A stretch of DNA of 64,000 nucleotides from contig LGRX02003645.1 in NCBI GenBank assembly GCA_001247695.2, positions 1 to 64,000 on the forward strand, in the 5' to 3' direction. A program made the position numbers and the translations under genes. The stretch comes from Cymbomonas tetramitiformis (Eukaryota; Chlorophyta; Pyramimonadophyceae; Pyramimonadales; Pyramimonadaceae). Positions within the stretch are counted from its first letter, which is position 1; every line of letters starts with the position of its first letter. Below the pieces are notes generated by a model. The model was not told where the DNA came from. It ran no database searches and saw only the letters and a program-made list of their open reading frames with translations. This document shows positions 28,751 to 39,238 of this stretch, piece by piece.

Positions 28751-31700
28751 TCATGTGTCGCCGACCCCGTCCAAGAGCTCGCCGCGCATTATTTCGTACG
28801 CCATACGGGCACGCACGTGCGCTACGTGTCCCGGTGTAAACTCGTGCACCTCATCGTTAGGCAGCACGCGGCCAGCTGCGTCCACTTGTAGCTGACCCCG
28901 CGTCAAATAGTTAGCGTACATACAAGTGTACACGCCGCAATCGTATCCATTTTCCTGCTGTGGCAAACCGTCCACGTACTGCACTTTAACGGTGGAATCG
29001 GTGGGATCTATCCCGGTCCTGGTCTGAAAATATTTGACATGGTTTTTCATATTGTCCAGGTGCGCATCATCAATCTGCTGATCTTCCTCTTCACGCATCG
29101 AGTTAAAGACGCGCACAAACATTTGCTGGTTCACGTCTTTCGCAAGCACCAAAACAACCAGCACCCAGTGGTTCCCGTGGACGTTATGCGGCACCACTAT
29201 GCATTCGCACCGTTCGTAATCCGCCGGCGTAAATGACGTCTGACGACCGTGTAACATGCCGAACAGTGTATTGAACTTATGTCTGTCTAATTCCTGATGG
29301 GTATCTGCGCCTTCAGGCACCGTGTTATTGTTGCTAAACACGTGCAAGCCGTAGAAAAAAAATCGCCCGCGCGTGGCCGGTACAGTGTCCGTACGTCTCA
29401 AGAGCATGCACGCGTAGCACTGAAGTATGTCCATGTCGAACCACGCGTCCACTCCCTCATCGACTGACGAAGGCGTTTTCAGACGACCCATGCTAGCAAG
29501 CTGCAGAGCCTCCTCGCGCAACACTGATAAATGTTCGGGCGTTGCCGATGCGGCGGTCTGATCGACGGTCACCTGTGCTCTTAAATTATCCGCTAGCATG
29601 GGCAAAGCGTTAACTGCATCAGCTTGTGTCATACACAAAATTTGCTCATTGACACAATCGTTTTGGACACGGTTTAATCGCCGTACGGGCGTGTTGCGTT
29701 CGTAAATGATTTGTTCGTGTACCGTTCGATGCGGTGCAACGTGCGCGTACGTCGGATTACGTTGGGGATTTACCTCCGTGGCTTCGTAGTGATTTTTTGC
29801 GGCGTTACCCGTGGGGTAAACGTTCATTGCAATCACAATGGGGGCGCCATCGTGTGACGACGCGCGACTCATCGCGCGTCGCGTGTTGTTGAAATACGCC
29901 CCTTTTGTGCAAAACATATCACACCCCACTTTATAGGGATGATTTGCAGCAAGGGTCTCAAGGTCGTCGTAACAACTTTTGGAGTACGCCGTCAAAGTAT
30001 GCTTTTCAGATTGCTCATCGTATCGTATGGCGTAGATGTCTCGTTCGCAGTATATAGCAAGAGCTAGCAGCACGTATTCGTCGAGGTATTGCCCGTTGTC
30101 CGCTAGCTCTGTGTAGGTGAGTTCGAGGTCTGCGGTGTAAAGTTGTCCTGCCGAAGCATTTTTCTCTCGTAATATTCTCTCGGCTTGGTGTCTATATTCT
30201 TGCAGTAACGCCGGATCGGCCCCATCGCCGACGTACCAATCAATAGGCGCTCGGTGAATGGCGGGCTCGGCGTACCGCAAAGATGCGAATCGACGAGCAC
30301 CGTACGCCACCGCGTATATCATGCACGACCCGTCGCCTTGCGTGCGTAAAGCGCGCCGACCCACGCGATCGTCCAGCCATTTTCGATTCTCTCGCGAGCA
30401 GACGTCGATCGCCAGCGCGCTGGGTAGAAATCGTTCTGTGCAATCCACGAACAGCCACGTTCGCGTGATGTTTCCGTCCGGATCACCCGACTCCTTCGAT
30501 ACAATACAATCGACGAGCATGTTCTGGTCGTCCACGATGGCGTGTATCCATGTCACAATCGCGTCGTCCAATAACGCGCCCTCGACCGTCGACGCGCGGC
30601 TGATCAGATTTCGTATAACGCGTTTTGCGTGCATAATGAGGCGTCCCCACTTGTCGTCGTCGCAGGTGACCTCGTGCGTCACGGGCAGCGTGGCCGCCAA
30701 TAGCACGAACCTTAAATATTTTAACGTGTTAGCCGATACCGGCCTACGCTCCTCGCCGTCATTCCAAATGTTGAGTATCTCATCAAAAAGCAGCGGTGAG
30801 CTTTTCCTCGGATCGGAAGCGTAAGCCCGGCGTCCTGGAAAACGTACCCCTAACACTGTATCGAACATGCCATGCAGCTGGTCATTGGTGTACGGTCGCA
30901 TCTGCGCCATAAGGTTTGTGTTGAGGTCGGCTTCGTAATAATTTTCGCTTTCCACATCGATTTCCTCCTGCTCGTCCATTTCCCCATCGCTGGGTAACAG
31001 GTCATCTGCATTATCGTCTAACAACCGCGCCTCCTCTTCGTCGGTCGCGCGCTCGCGCGCTTCCTGCCTCGCGTCAAAGGCGGCGTCTCTCTCCGCGATA
31101 TCTGATTCTCTGTCGTCGTCTTCGTCGTTGTCACCGCCGTCGCCGTCGTCGTCGTCGTCGTCGCCGTCGTCGCTCACGTTCGCTTGATCGACTCTGTCCA
31201 TATGCGGCTCGGTGTCGTTGCGTCTATGAAATTCTATCAAATAGTAAGACTCTATATGCGTTCGCAGATCAGCCACCGCGATATCGATGGCTTGCAGCGA
31301 CGGCGAGGGGCTGCTGTGGGGGCGTCTACGAAAATTGATGGCTAAACGATCTTGGGGGTCGTGCGGCAACGTCTGCGGCGCTTCCGCGCTTAATAGCTTG
31401 AGCGCGAAGTGGCTCCACGAGCCCCTGTCGCTCATGTGCGGAAAAACCTGGGACCGTTTGTACTCCGGCCTTACAGGATCGTCGGGGTGCATCTCCAAAG
31501 GCGCACGCGCCTGATCGAACCAGCCACCGCCTAACTGCGCGCCTGTGAGCGCGTGCACCGCGGCGCACACGCGGACGTTCATCAATCGTTGAATACCCCG
31601 ATAAAACACCACGGCTCGTTTTTGAAGCCTGCGCCGCGGGTGTGCCGCGTGCAGCTCTTCGGGGGTGACATCACGCAACCTGGCGTACATTTCTCGCTCT

Positions 31701-34700
31701 CGTGGTCCGAACTGCAGCCGGTTCGGGTCCGCCGGATCACGCATTTGAAGGATTTTTCTGAAATGAAACTCAAGGTCTCCGTCGCCGAATAGGCGAGCGA
31801 GCTTCAGCGACTCCACCCCGATGTACCCGTTGACGCGTCTGCGCACGGTGGCGTGCATATCCGGCTCGTCGCGGTAATTCCGGCCTGGCATGCGCATAGG
31901 CTGTCTGTTGCGTACGCGCAGGGCCGGCGTCAAGAACCGTTTGAAGTGCGCCGCCATCGGTTCACGCCGCGCGTCGAACATCACAACCGCGGGGGCCATA
32001 AACTTGGGGTGAGTCACGTTCACAGGCGGTGGTAACAACGTGCGTTCGAGGCCACCTTGGCGTGCAACCGGATTTACCGGCGGCGGCTCGTTCGTGTACC
32101 TAAACAGCGACGCGTAGCGCTCGGCGACTATCTCCGGCGCGACCGGATCGGCGCGAGTCGTTTTGTAACCGTAAGTCACGCGCGCGTGCGTGAGCGACCT
32201 GACGATCGTGCTAAGCCGCCGGTCGCGGCGTCCGACGTTGTGCCAGGCCAACCATTGATGCACCCCCGTAACGTCCGCGCTTTGCACGTTTGTGACGTCG
32301 GTCCTGGCCCTCGGTCGGTCCATGCCGAAAAGCGGGCGCGTTCGGTAATTGTGCGCGCGCGCCATATCGTACGCCTGATCATCGTTGGGTGCACCGGCGC
32401 GGACGTGAGGATCGCAATCGACCGGTGCGTGGTTGCCCGCGGCGTTCGTGTGCCACATATATCGCGCCGCTTCGTGCATCGCCGCGCAAGCGCGTGTCAC
32501 GGCGTACTTTGGGTTCAACAGATCGTCCTCGGCGAAGATCGCCGGTAGGTCCGCGGAGGGTACACCAAACGCGGGGGTGCGGTGACGTGTGGGTACGCGT
32601 CCCGCGTCGGGTAAGTAAACCTCGTCGTCGATGTAATACACGCACCCGCTATTTTCGGTTACATGGTCGACGACGTATCTGCTGTTGTTTTGAACCGCGC
32701 GTTCATTGTCGTGCAAAAAGTTCAGCGGGTTGGTCATCAAACGCTGAAACAGTCGCATTTGCAACCGCGAGGTAAGATCCACTCGAAGCAACGACACGTA
32801 CGCCGAATGCTTAGATGGTTCGTACCCGCGATCCGCGTACACCGTTCTGCGCGTGCTGTGCACCATCAGGGCGTGCGTCGGCAGCACCCCGACGCTCATG
32901 AAAAACATGTAAGCGTTGCACAGGCACTGGTACAAGCTGCGGTAATCGAGAATCCGGTCCGCCACGCCGGCGCGCTCCATAATGTCTTTATATTCCACCA
33001 TGACCACTCGTCCCTGCTTTAAACGAAGGTCGTCGGCGTCAGGGTAGCACACGTGCACCACGGCGTCGGCTCTGGTCTCGTAAAACATCGGCAAACCGCC
33101 GGACTTCGTCGAACGCAAAAACATGCAGTGCGGGTTGTACAGAGGGTACTCCGTTCCGATGATCTCGTATTTTAATTCTCCGATGTTGCGCATCAAGGCG
33201 GCGTCGACGTCGGAGAAAATGACACGGCCGCGTTGTTGCATGAATGCTCGCAGCGCCGCCTCCGTGTTGGCAGCAAAAACATGGCAGATCGTCTCTAACG
33301 TATCCTCCAATCGACCTTCGAGGTCGCCGTTGCCCGCGTTGCGCGGCGCGGCTTGCACGCGAGGGACGTTCGCCGGTTTGGGAAACGCATCATCGAGGTA
33401 ATTAGGCCGAAAGGTGTAGTAGTGCAGTTCGTCATCCGGATTGTAATGCAATCCGAACTGTCCAGCCTCCCTCGGCAGACACAACGAGGTCACGGAGCGC
33501 CCGGTAACCGTTATTTCGTCGCGGGCCCTGCTTTCACTGCTGGTCGCTATTTTTAGAACCTCGATCGTGCCGCACATGATGCGCACGAAAGCCATCTCGT
33601 GAGCTCTGGCCCCCGCCCACGTGTGCAACGCGCCTACGATGCCGCGTCGCACACCCGGCTGCGTACGACGTTGTATGTAATCCAAAGGCCCAGGATAATC
33701 TAATTCGATAAGCCCGTTAACCCTACCAGGGAAATCCGTTTTATAGAAGTCTTTGCGCTGTTTCACCGCCGCTACATTCGACGCGGTCGGCGCGATGACG
33801 TCCGCGTCTGAAATATCCATTATTTGCATATCGTAAAACATAAGGCGAACGTGGCTTCGATCTTCGACGGTCGCCGCTTGATTATTGTCCACCACGCGCT
33901 GCATCCTGTCGAGCGTAGCCTGTGCCAGTTTGGCGCCGTAGATCTCGTATTGACCGGCGCGACGCATCGCGTTGCGGAGAGGGGCGCGGCTCGGACCCGT
34001 CTGCACCTTCGTGAACCCGAACGTCATGCGGGGCAGCAGCGCAGCCGCTACGCCGTCGTCGTCGCCCACCGACGCGTCCACGACGGTATCCTCCTCGTCC
34101 TCGTGTGCAATGGTCCTGTTGTGCGAGTAAAAGATTCCGCGAATCTCCGGCATGAAGGTGTCGCGCGCCGCGAGCAGTGAACGATGCATGCGCCTCACGA
34201 CATCCGGCAGCGGCATGTCGGTGTTGATCACGCGGCAGGTGTTGTCGTTGAACCACGCCGTCGCCAGCGTTTGCAGATCCATCGCGTCCGTGTCGCGCGC
34301 CGGCCTGAATCTGCACAACTCGTGCAGGTCGCATTCGTGACGCTGCGCGCGCAATTCGTCCAGCAACATAAACGCCTCATGCTTTCGTCGCTTGATGAGA
34401 TAGTCGCTTTCGTGCTCGTAGGATACGCCGGTGCGCAAGTACCGTGGATTCCGATCCCGCATAAGATTGTACACGCCGAACCGTACGCCCGGTCGCGTGG
34501 CGTACAGAGAATTGCGCGGGGCGGCATTACCGACCGCGGACACCAGCGTCTCGCAGATCCAGTCGTGGGCGTGAGCACGGTCAGCGTGTTTCTGGTCCCA
34601 CACCGCCAAAAAGTTCCTTTTCAGGAGGCGCGTGTGTAACGCCTTATCCAGCTTGTCGGCTCGTGCCTCTGCGTTATCGGTAGAAAGCACGATCTCTTTG

Positions 34701-35278
34701 TGGGGCTTCACGACACGCCCCTTGTATACATCATCGCCCACCACAGTTCCGTGATCGTAGTATATGCCAAAATCCAACTCCAAAGCTTGCTCCTCCTCTT
34801 TGTATGCCAACAACAGACCGATGTAGCCACCGTCCACGACGCAGTACCGCCACGAACGATAATTTTTGGCGATTTCGCCGTCGGCGAATCGGTTGCCATC
34901 CGCACGGCACAACGCTTTTAAATCTCGGGCGTGGGTAGGCCACTCCTCGAAGTAATCGTTCGCGCGTGCGTAGTTGCCGTAGTTGTCTGCCACACCGTCG
35001 TCGGGGTATTTGAATTGCAGGTCGTCGAACACGTCCGTCGTGGATTGGAGAACCGAGTACACGGCGGCGTTGTTGGTTTCGCCATTACTGGGATCGGCAG
35101 GGTTACGACTTCGAGTCGTACGCCGCGCGGGCGGATCGGGAGCAACGTTTAAAGCCGCGTCGGCATTTTGATCGGGAGGACGCCCTTCCCGACGCGATCC
35201 GCGATCGACGCGGTTCGGTTGTTGGGTTGCGGAACGCGGTTCCGCGCGTTGAACTGCGGTTCGACTGCGGGTTTGCAT
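28751..35278 (-). CDS. Giant nuclease-OTU-Ulp1 multidomain protein
   Basis: 2175 residues from the ATG at 35278, with a TATAAATA box 31 nt upstream. Domains in order: an Arg-rich N-terminus; a PD-(D/E)XK nuclease-like region with D738, E762-x-K764 and Q784; an acidic Asp-rich stretch (about 1370-1450); an OTU cysteine protease with QGDGSC (C1652) and H1830 in NHY; and a Ulp1/C48 protease with H2037-W, Q2107/Q2108 and D2113-C2114-G. The usual acidic residue of the Ulp1 triad appears as N2059 (FNS). OTU removes ubiquitin and Ulp1 removes SUMO-like modifiers. Similar OTU/Ulp1 pairs occur in some Helitron and viral proteins, but no helicase or HUH motif is seen. It probably counters host ubiquitin/SUMO and cuts nucleic acid. 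Confidence 0.8.
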   Translation of the reverse strand: MQTRSRTAVQRAEPRSATQQPNRVDRGSRREGRPPDQNADAALNVAPDPPARRTTRSRNPADPSNGETNNAAVYSVLQSTTDVFDDLQFKYPDDGVADNYGNYARANDYFEEWPTHARDLKALCRADGNRFADGEIAKNYRSWRYCVVDGGYIGLLLAYKEEEQALELDFGIYYDHGTVVGDDVYKGRVVKPHKEIVLSTDNAEARADKLDKALHTRLLKRNFLAVWDQKHADRAHAHDWICETLVSAVGNAAPRNSLYATRPGVRFGVYNLMRDRNPRYLRTGVSYEHESDYLIKRRKHEAFMLLDELRAQRHECDLHELCRFRPARDTDAMDLQTLATAWFNDNTCRVINTDMPLPDVVRRMHRSLLAARDTFMPEIRGIFYSHNRTIAHEDEEDTVVDASVGDDDGVAAALLPRMTFGFTKVQTGPSRAPLRNAMRRAGQYEIYGAKLAQATLDRMQRVVDNNQAATVEDRSHVRLMFYDMQIMDISDADVIAPTASNVAAVKQRKDFYKTDFPGRVNGLIELDYPGPLDYIQRRTQPGVRRGIVGALHTWAGARAHEMAFVRIMCGTIEVLKIATSSESRARDEITVTGRSVTSLCLPREAGQFGLHYNPDDELHYYTFRPNYLDDAFPKPANVPRVQAAPRNAGNGDLEGRLEDTLETICHVFAANTEAALRAFMQQRGRVIFSDVDAALMRNIGELKYEIIGTEYPLYNPHCMFLRSTKSGGLPMFYETRADAVVHVCYPDADDLRLKQGRVVMVEYKDIMERAGVADRILDYRSLYQCLCNAYMFFMSVGVLPTHALMVHSTRRTVYADRGYEPSKHSAYVSLLRVDLTSRLQMRLFQRLMTNPLNFLHDNERAVQNNSRYVVDHVTENSGCVYYIDDEVYLPDAGRVPTRHRTPAFGVPSADLPAIFAEDDLLNPKYAVTRACAAMHEAARYMWHTNAAGNHAPVDCDPHVRAGAPNDDQAYDMARAHNYRTRPLFGMDRPRARTDVTNVQSADVTGVHQWLAWHNVGRRDRRLSTIVRSLTHARVTYGYKTTRADPVAPEIVAERYASLFRYTNEPPPVNPVARQGGLERTLLPPPVNVTHPKFMAPAVVMFDARREPMAAHFKRFLTPALRVRNRQPMRMPGRNYRDEPDMHATVRRRVNGYIGVESLKLARLFGDGDLEFHFRKILQMRDPADPNRLQFGPREREMYARLRDVTPEELHAAHPRRRLQKRAVVFYRGIQRLMNVRVCAAVHALTGAQLGGGWFDQARAPLEMHPDDPVRPEYKRSQVFPHMSDRGSWSHFALKLLSAEAPQTLPHDPQDRLAINFRRRPHSSPSPSLQAIDIAVADLRTHIESYYLIEFHRRNDTEPHMDRVDQANVSDDGDDDDDDGDGGDNDEDDDRESDIAERDAAFDARQEARERATDEEEARLLDDNADDLLPSDGEMDEQEEIDVESENYYEADLNTNLMAQMRPYTNDQLHGMFDTVLGVRFPGRRAYASDPRKSSPLLFDEILNIWNDGEERRPVSANTLKYLRFVLLAATLPVTHEVTCDDDKWGRLIMHAKRVIRNLISRASTVEGALLDDAIVTWIHAIVDDQNMLVDCIVSKESGDPDGNITRTWLFVDCTERFLPSALAIDVCSRENRKWLDDRVGRRALRTQGDGSCMIYAVAYGARRFASLRYAEPAIHRAPIDWYVGDGADPALLQEYRHQAERILREKNASAGQLYTADLELTYTELADNGQYLDEYVLLALAIYCERDIYAIRYDEQSEKHTLTAYSKSCYDDLETLAANHPYKVGCDMFCTKGAYFNNTRRAMSRASSHDGAPIVIAMNVYPTGNAAKNHYEATEVNPQRNPTYAHVAPHRTVHEQIIYERNTPVRRLNRVQNDCVNEQILCMTQADAVNALPMLADNLRAQVTVDQTAASATPEHLSVLREEALQLASMGRLKTPSSVDEGVDAWFDMDILQCYACMLLRRTDTVPATRGRFFFYGLHVFSNNNTVPEGADTHQELDRHKFNTLFGMLHGRQTSFTPADYERCECIVVPHNVHGNHWVLVVLVLAKDVNQQMFVRVFNSMREEEDQQIDDAHLDNMKNHVKYFQTRTGIDPTDSTVKVQYVDGLPQQENGYDCGVYTCMYANYLTRGQLQVDAAGRVLPNDEVHEFTPGHVAHVRARMAYEIMRGELLDGVGDT

Positions 35279-35308
35279 TGCCAGGTGATTTTGAGTGCCC
35301 GCGCACGG

Positions 35309-35316
35309 TATTTATA
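35309..35316 (-). promoter_or_regulatory. TATA box of the giant nuclease-OTU-Ulp1 gene
   Basis: TATAAATA on the minus strand, 31 nt before the ATG at 35278. Confidence 0.7.
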
Positions 35317-35409
35317 TTAGGCCGCACGGGCGTGTTTTACGCACGTACGCCGCGACGCGATCCGACATACCAAAAAAACGCAGCACGGTAAAACGTGCAC
35401 GGTACGGTG

Positions 35410-35417
35410 TATAAATA
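35410..35417 (+). promoter_or_regulatory. TATA box of the AT-rich ORF
   Basis: TATAAATA, 51 nt before the ATG at 35468. Divergent from the box at 35309-35316, about 100 bp away. Confidence 0.7.
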
Positions 35418-35467
35418 CAATCGTCGTACGTTTGGCCACGCGTACCCTGTACTCTTTACGTACAATA

Positions 35468-37135
35468 ATGAGCATTCAACAGTGCATGCCTCCTGGAGAA
35501 TCCCTCAACAGTGCATGCCTTTTGAGGAATCCTGTAACAGCGCGTCCTACTTTGATAGTTTCCTATCAGTCAGAATTGGAAAACGCTTTACTAGAAGTCA
35601 CACTACATCAACAACATAACATCTTAATCGAAAAAATACTCAAAATATTAGAAGACAACTATGAACGCAAACATTTTGCAATCCTGTTAGATCACGTCAA
35701 ATGGGTGGTGCGTCACCATTTACAAAAAGCGTACGATACAAGTAATTTTCGAATTGATCCCTCGGAAATTATTTTGCCGGATTTAGAATTAGGTAATATA
35801 TTAGAAATTCTCTTAAATCATATACCTGAATTAACGCCGTATTTAACAGAAACGGCTTGGTCAGTGGACGAAGCTATCGCGATGCCGTCGGAGTTACCAG
35901 TGGAGGTTACGCCAGTCCAAACTCCGGATGATGCAATCCCCACAGTGCCCTCGGAATCACAAATAAGTGATACGCTATACCAAAATGCAGATGATGTAAT
36001 GCGCATGGTGCTGTCCGAACTAGACAGCGCCACCACGCTCGATGATTGTTTACGAATTATGGACAATTACGGATTGTGGCAGTTTATAAACGTCGACAGA
36101 GATACGTTTGTGCAATGTTACAATGCTGACTGCGAACAGAGTTTGACTGATTCGGGAATAGGCATAGAAATGGTCGGACACTATTCCGAAGAGTTCGAAG
36201 TGCACGCAATCAGTCTGTTGCGTGAAAAATTTGGATTGTCGGAGAAATATCATTTTAAATTTGAAGACGCAGAAGAGATATTACCCTTAACGGCAACGTT
36301 ACTGCGTGAGAAGGACGACGTTACGAGGCACGACAACCTCATTAAGGACAACAACGTTATCGAGATCGACAACGTTACTGAGGACGACGAGCTTTCGCGC
36401 GACGTATGTGGAAGGAACATATTGCACCTATTAAACGACATGCAATTCTTATATGCGGTCGACAAAGACAAAGTGACGTCATTGAAAACACTGTTAATAA
36501 GCGAGTTAAATAAGTATGACTCCACTCCGGGCATCGATTATTCAAGAGAAGACGTGTGCAAGCTGTTTTCAAAGCTCCTACATTTTTGTACGTATCCAAT
36601 CGAAGATGACTGGTCGATTTTGCGAGAGAAAAGTATGGGAATACTAATAAATGCACTTTCTGAGCCTTACACCTATTTCCGTGAAAATATAATGCCGGAA
36701 ATGTGCTTACGACGTATTTGCGAACTTCCACGCACGCAAAATAATGCAGAATTACGTAAACAAGTTACACAACTACAGGAGCTAAACCGTGCACCAAACA
36801 AATTATCGCCAGAAAACGTGAAACGTGTATTTGAGATATTTGTCCATGAGCACAAAGCCCACAGGTATAATAAATATGAAAACGAAGTTAAAATAAACAA
36901 AAACTTGGACCCCGAGTCGATCGCCGCGCGTAGACAACTTTGCAAACTTGCTAAACAATTGGATTATATAAAAGACGATTTCGAAATTGATTCACGTGAA
37001 TTTAAAAATCTCGTGGTAAAACTGAAAAAAATGGATAAGAGCGTGTCCGAAAAAATGATCCAACATATATTAACACACCCAAATTTTTTTACGAAATGCA
37101 AAAGTGTACTATCACGAAACCAAATTCGACGTTAA
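35468..37135 (+). CDS. AT-rich ORF of unknown function, 555 aa
   Basis: Start at the ATG at 35468 (MSIQQCMPPG); the frame is open upstream only to a TTG. The protein is acidic and helical, with a possible domain at about 190-300 around LDDCLRIMDNYGLWQF. No family is recognised. The A/T-rich codon use contrasts with the GC-rich genes on both sides and suggests a different origin. The frame ends at TAA (37133-37135) and is then open again in the same frame for 192 codons, so the gene may once have been, or may still be, longer. Confidence 0.65.
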   Translation: MSIQQCMPPGESLNSACLLRNPVTARPTLIVSYQSELENALLEVTLHQQHNILIEKILKILEDNYERKHFAILLDHVKWVVRHHLQKAYDTSNFRIDPSEIILPDLELGNILEILLNHIPELTPYLTETAWSVDEAIAMPSELPVEVTPVQTPDDAIPTVPSESQISDTLYQNADDVMRMVLSELDSATTLDDCLRIMDNYGLWQFINVDRDTFVQCYNADCEQSLTDSGIGIEMVGHYSEEFEVHAISLLREKFGLSEKYHFKFEDAEEILPLTATLLREKDDVTRHDNLIKDNNVIEIDNVTEDDELSRDVCGRNILHLLNDMQFLYAVDKDKVTSLKTLLISELNKYDSTPGIDYSREDVCKLFSKLLHFCTYPIEDDWSILREKSMGILINALSEPYTYFRENIMPEMCLRRICELPRTQNNAELRKQVTQLQELNRAPNKLSPENVKRVFEIFVHEHKAHRYNKYENEVKINKNLDPESIAARRQLCKLAKQLDYIKDDFEIDSREFKNLVVKLKKMDKSVSEKMIQHILTHPNFFTKCKSVLSRNQIRR

Positions 37136-37714
37136 TTGGTCAACATTTTTTTCGGCGAAGATAAAATTTGCACGACAATCCTCAGAGCAAGCAAATTACG
37201 CCAGTGTGGAACTTATCTGTGCACGGAGTTTACGTTATACACGATGCACGAGATAATGGACTACGTGCAGATGCACGGTGTGTACGACGCTGTAGAAATT
37301 GATGAAATTTTGACCAAAGAAATCATTCCAGCTCTATTTCGACCTCTGCAAACTAATATTGCCACGAGTTCGAATAGTTCTCGTGTTTGCGGTAAGTATA
37401 TCTACCACATGTACCTTGGACTTGTGGAAATGTTGCAGGATGAAGGGGTGGAGAATTTTCTGGACACGATAGATGACGATGCACCAAATGCTTCACACAC
37501 TGTTAGGGTTGCTGCGGTAGCAAGACGGCGCCTAAATACCAGTAGCGGACTGTTTAATGTTTCTGTGAACGGCTACAACTCGGAAATATCGTTGGACGAT
37601 GGAAGTGATGGCGACAGCCCGGATACCGATGAAGAGGATGGCGTCGGTGCAGATATTGATGAAAATTACGAGTTCCCACGAACTTGCATTCATGTTGAAG
37701 CAATCGATTCATAA
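37136..37714 (+). CDS. In-frame continuation after a TAA stop, 192 codons
   Basis: Begins directly after the stop of the 555-aa ORF, in the same frame and with the same AT-rich codon use. The first ATG is at 37243 (MHEIMDYVQMHGV). The C-terminus is acidic (DDGSDGDSPDTDEEDG). Either a nonsense mutation split one gene of about 747 codons, or the stop is read through, or this is a separate gene. No splice pair joins the frames. Confidence 0.45.
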   Translation: MVNIFFGEDKICTTILRASKLRQCGTYLCTEFTLYTMHEIMDYVQMHGVYDAVEIDEILTKEIIPALFRPLQTNIATSSNSSRVCGKYIYHMYLGLVEMLQDEGVENFLDTIDDDAPNASHTVRVAAVARRRLNTSSGLFNVSVNGYNSEISLDDGSDGDSPDTDEEDGVGADIDENYEFPRTCIHVEAIDS

Positions 37715-37872
37715 TTATTACGTGACCGACGTTTTAAACTCTGCTGCACGGTAAATATATATATATGAAAAAACCACGCCCTCCGGGCGGGCGGGTGCAT
37801 CTATTTCATGACCCACACGGTTGACAGGTAAAAGCAGTCAGTATCCACCACTTTTTTAAAAAAAATATAGTG

Positions 37873-38991
37873 ATGCGGCGACGCGTGACGGTCACCGCGA
37901 CGATGCGGTCCTTAAAAACACCCGCTTGTTCCGCGGCCTGCCTGGCGATAGCGGTCGTGATATACCTTCGCGTGGCGCACACGCCGCGCTCGGGGTATTG
38001 GTCGGAAAGTCGACCGGCTTGCGCTTGCTTGACGACAAACGGTACGCACGCGTTGCATCTTCGGCACGATCGTTACGGTACCTACTCTTACCACACCGGT
38101 CAAGCCATTCTGCGTTCGTCCTTCTGTCTGCGGGCGTCTGACACAACCAACAACGGCAAGAGCGTGGCCTTGGCGACGTACACGACCAACATGCAGCACG
38201 AACTGCAGTGCGAGATTTGCGCAGCGCGATGGGCGTACGCTCGCGCGCACCAAATGGCGTACTGTCAGACCGCAACCAATTTCGACCCGACGCGCTCGAT
38301 GACGCATAACAAACTATTGATGATCGCGGTGGTGGCTTTGCAGTACGACGTCGTGCTTCACGTGGACGCGGACGCGTATCTCGCACCGTGCGCGCGTCTC
38401 GTACCTACAACGTGGTACGCGATCGACGCGAGCGCCGACGACGAAACGACTGCGTTGCCGGCCGGACCGTGGCCAGCAATTCTGTTTTCGCGCGAACCGT
38501 GCAAAGGCAGTCGACACCATCCGTACGCTCTGAACGCAGGCGTGGCCAGATACGATTTTACGCAGGTCGGCGCGTACGACGGCCTGCTGCGTTGCTACAA
38601 CGATCATTGGCGCGCGGTGATGAAGGCGCCGTACAGCGAAGGCGCGCTCTTGCGAGAATGCCTGCGCGCGGATGGCGTGTTGGCCTCCGCGACCGGCATC
38701 GCAACGTGCGACTCCTTCGCGGTTTACAGGTCCGAATGGGATCCCATCTGGACCGACCGCCACAAGCTAAACGCCATTTGCGTCGCCGTGCACGCAGCTG
38801 GCAGCTCGCCGATGAAATACAATCGGATATACCCGGAATGGCACGGCCTTCACGAGGTCACGCGCCACACCCGCAATTTAGCGCGCAGACTGCACGTCGG
38901 TGACGCGCACTGGTTCGTGCTGCGGAGTAACGCGTCGGTGAATCGCCGCACCTCGTTGACCGTCTCGTGGAGTCGTGTCGTTCGCGTTTAA
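37873..38991 (+). CDS. GT34-like glycosyltransferase
   Basis: 372 residues from the ATG at 37873; an ATG at 37903 is an alternative, 35 nt after an AAATATAG box. A hydrophobic signal anchor (about 18-35) precedes a GT-A-type domain. HNKLLMIAVVALQYDVVLHVDADAYL includes the D165-x-D167 metal/nucleotide-sugar motif, preceded by a region rich in Tyr, Ala and His as in the GMA12/MNN10 (GT34) family. HPYALNAGVARYDF matches the conserved N-A-G block. The neighbours do not tell the acceptor; the proline-rich and LamG surface proteins are candidates. Confidence 0.7.
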   Translation: MRRRVTVTATMRSLKTPACSAACLAIAVVIYLRVAHTPRSGYWSESRPACACLTTNGTHALHLRHDRYGTYSYHTGQAILRSSFCLRASDTTNNGKSVALATYTTNMQHELQCEICAARWAYARAHQMAYCQTATNFDPTRSMTHNKLLMIAVVALQYDVVLHVDADAYLAPCARLVPTTWYAIDASADDETTALPAGPWPAILFSREPCKGSRHHPYALNAGVARYDFTQVGAYDGLLRCYNDHWRAVMKAPYSEGALLRECLRADGVLASATGIATCDSFAVYRSEWDPIWTDRHKLNAICVAVHAAGSSPMKYNRIYPEWHGLHEVTRHTRNLARRLHVGDAHWFVLRSNASVNRRTSLTVSWSRVVRV

Positions 38992-39238
38992 ACTTAGCAG
39001 CCTGCACTCATCTATTAATGAAGCGCCCAACAAGCGTCAAATTCGCGTACCAGCTGCCGCCATACTGAAAAGTACGCGATAAGCCGAAAGCGGTGGCACC
39101 TTTTGAAGTTTTCATTGCACGCCTTCCGTATCACAATCGTGACCGTTTAAAAAATTAATTGGCCACCTCACATCGTTACTCGCGCGTGTTCGTTTTTTTT
39201 TAACTTCCGGTTTTGCTTTGAAAAAAACGCGGTGTCGC

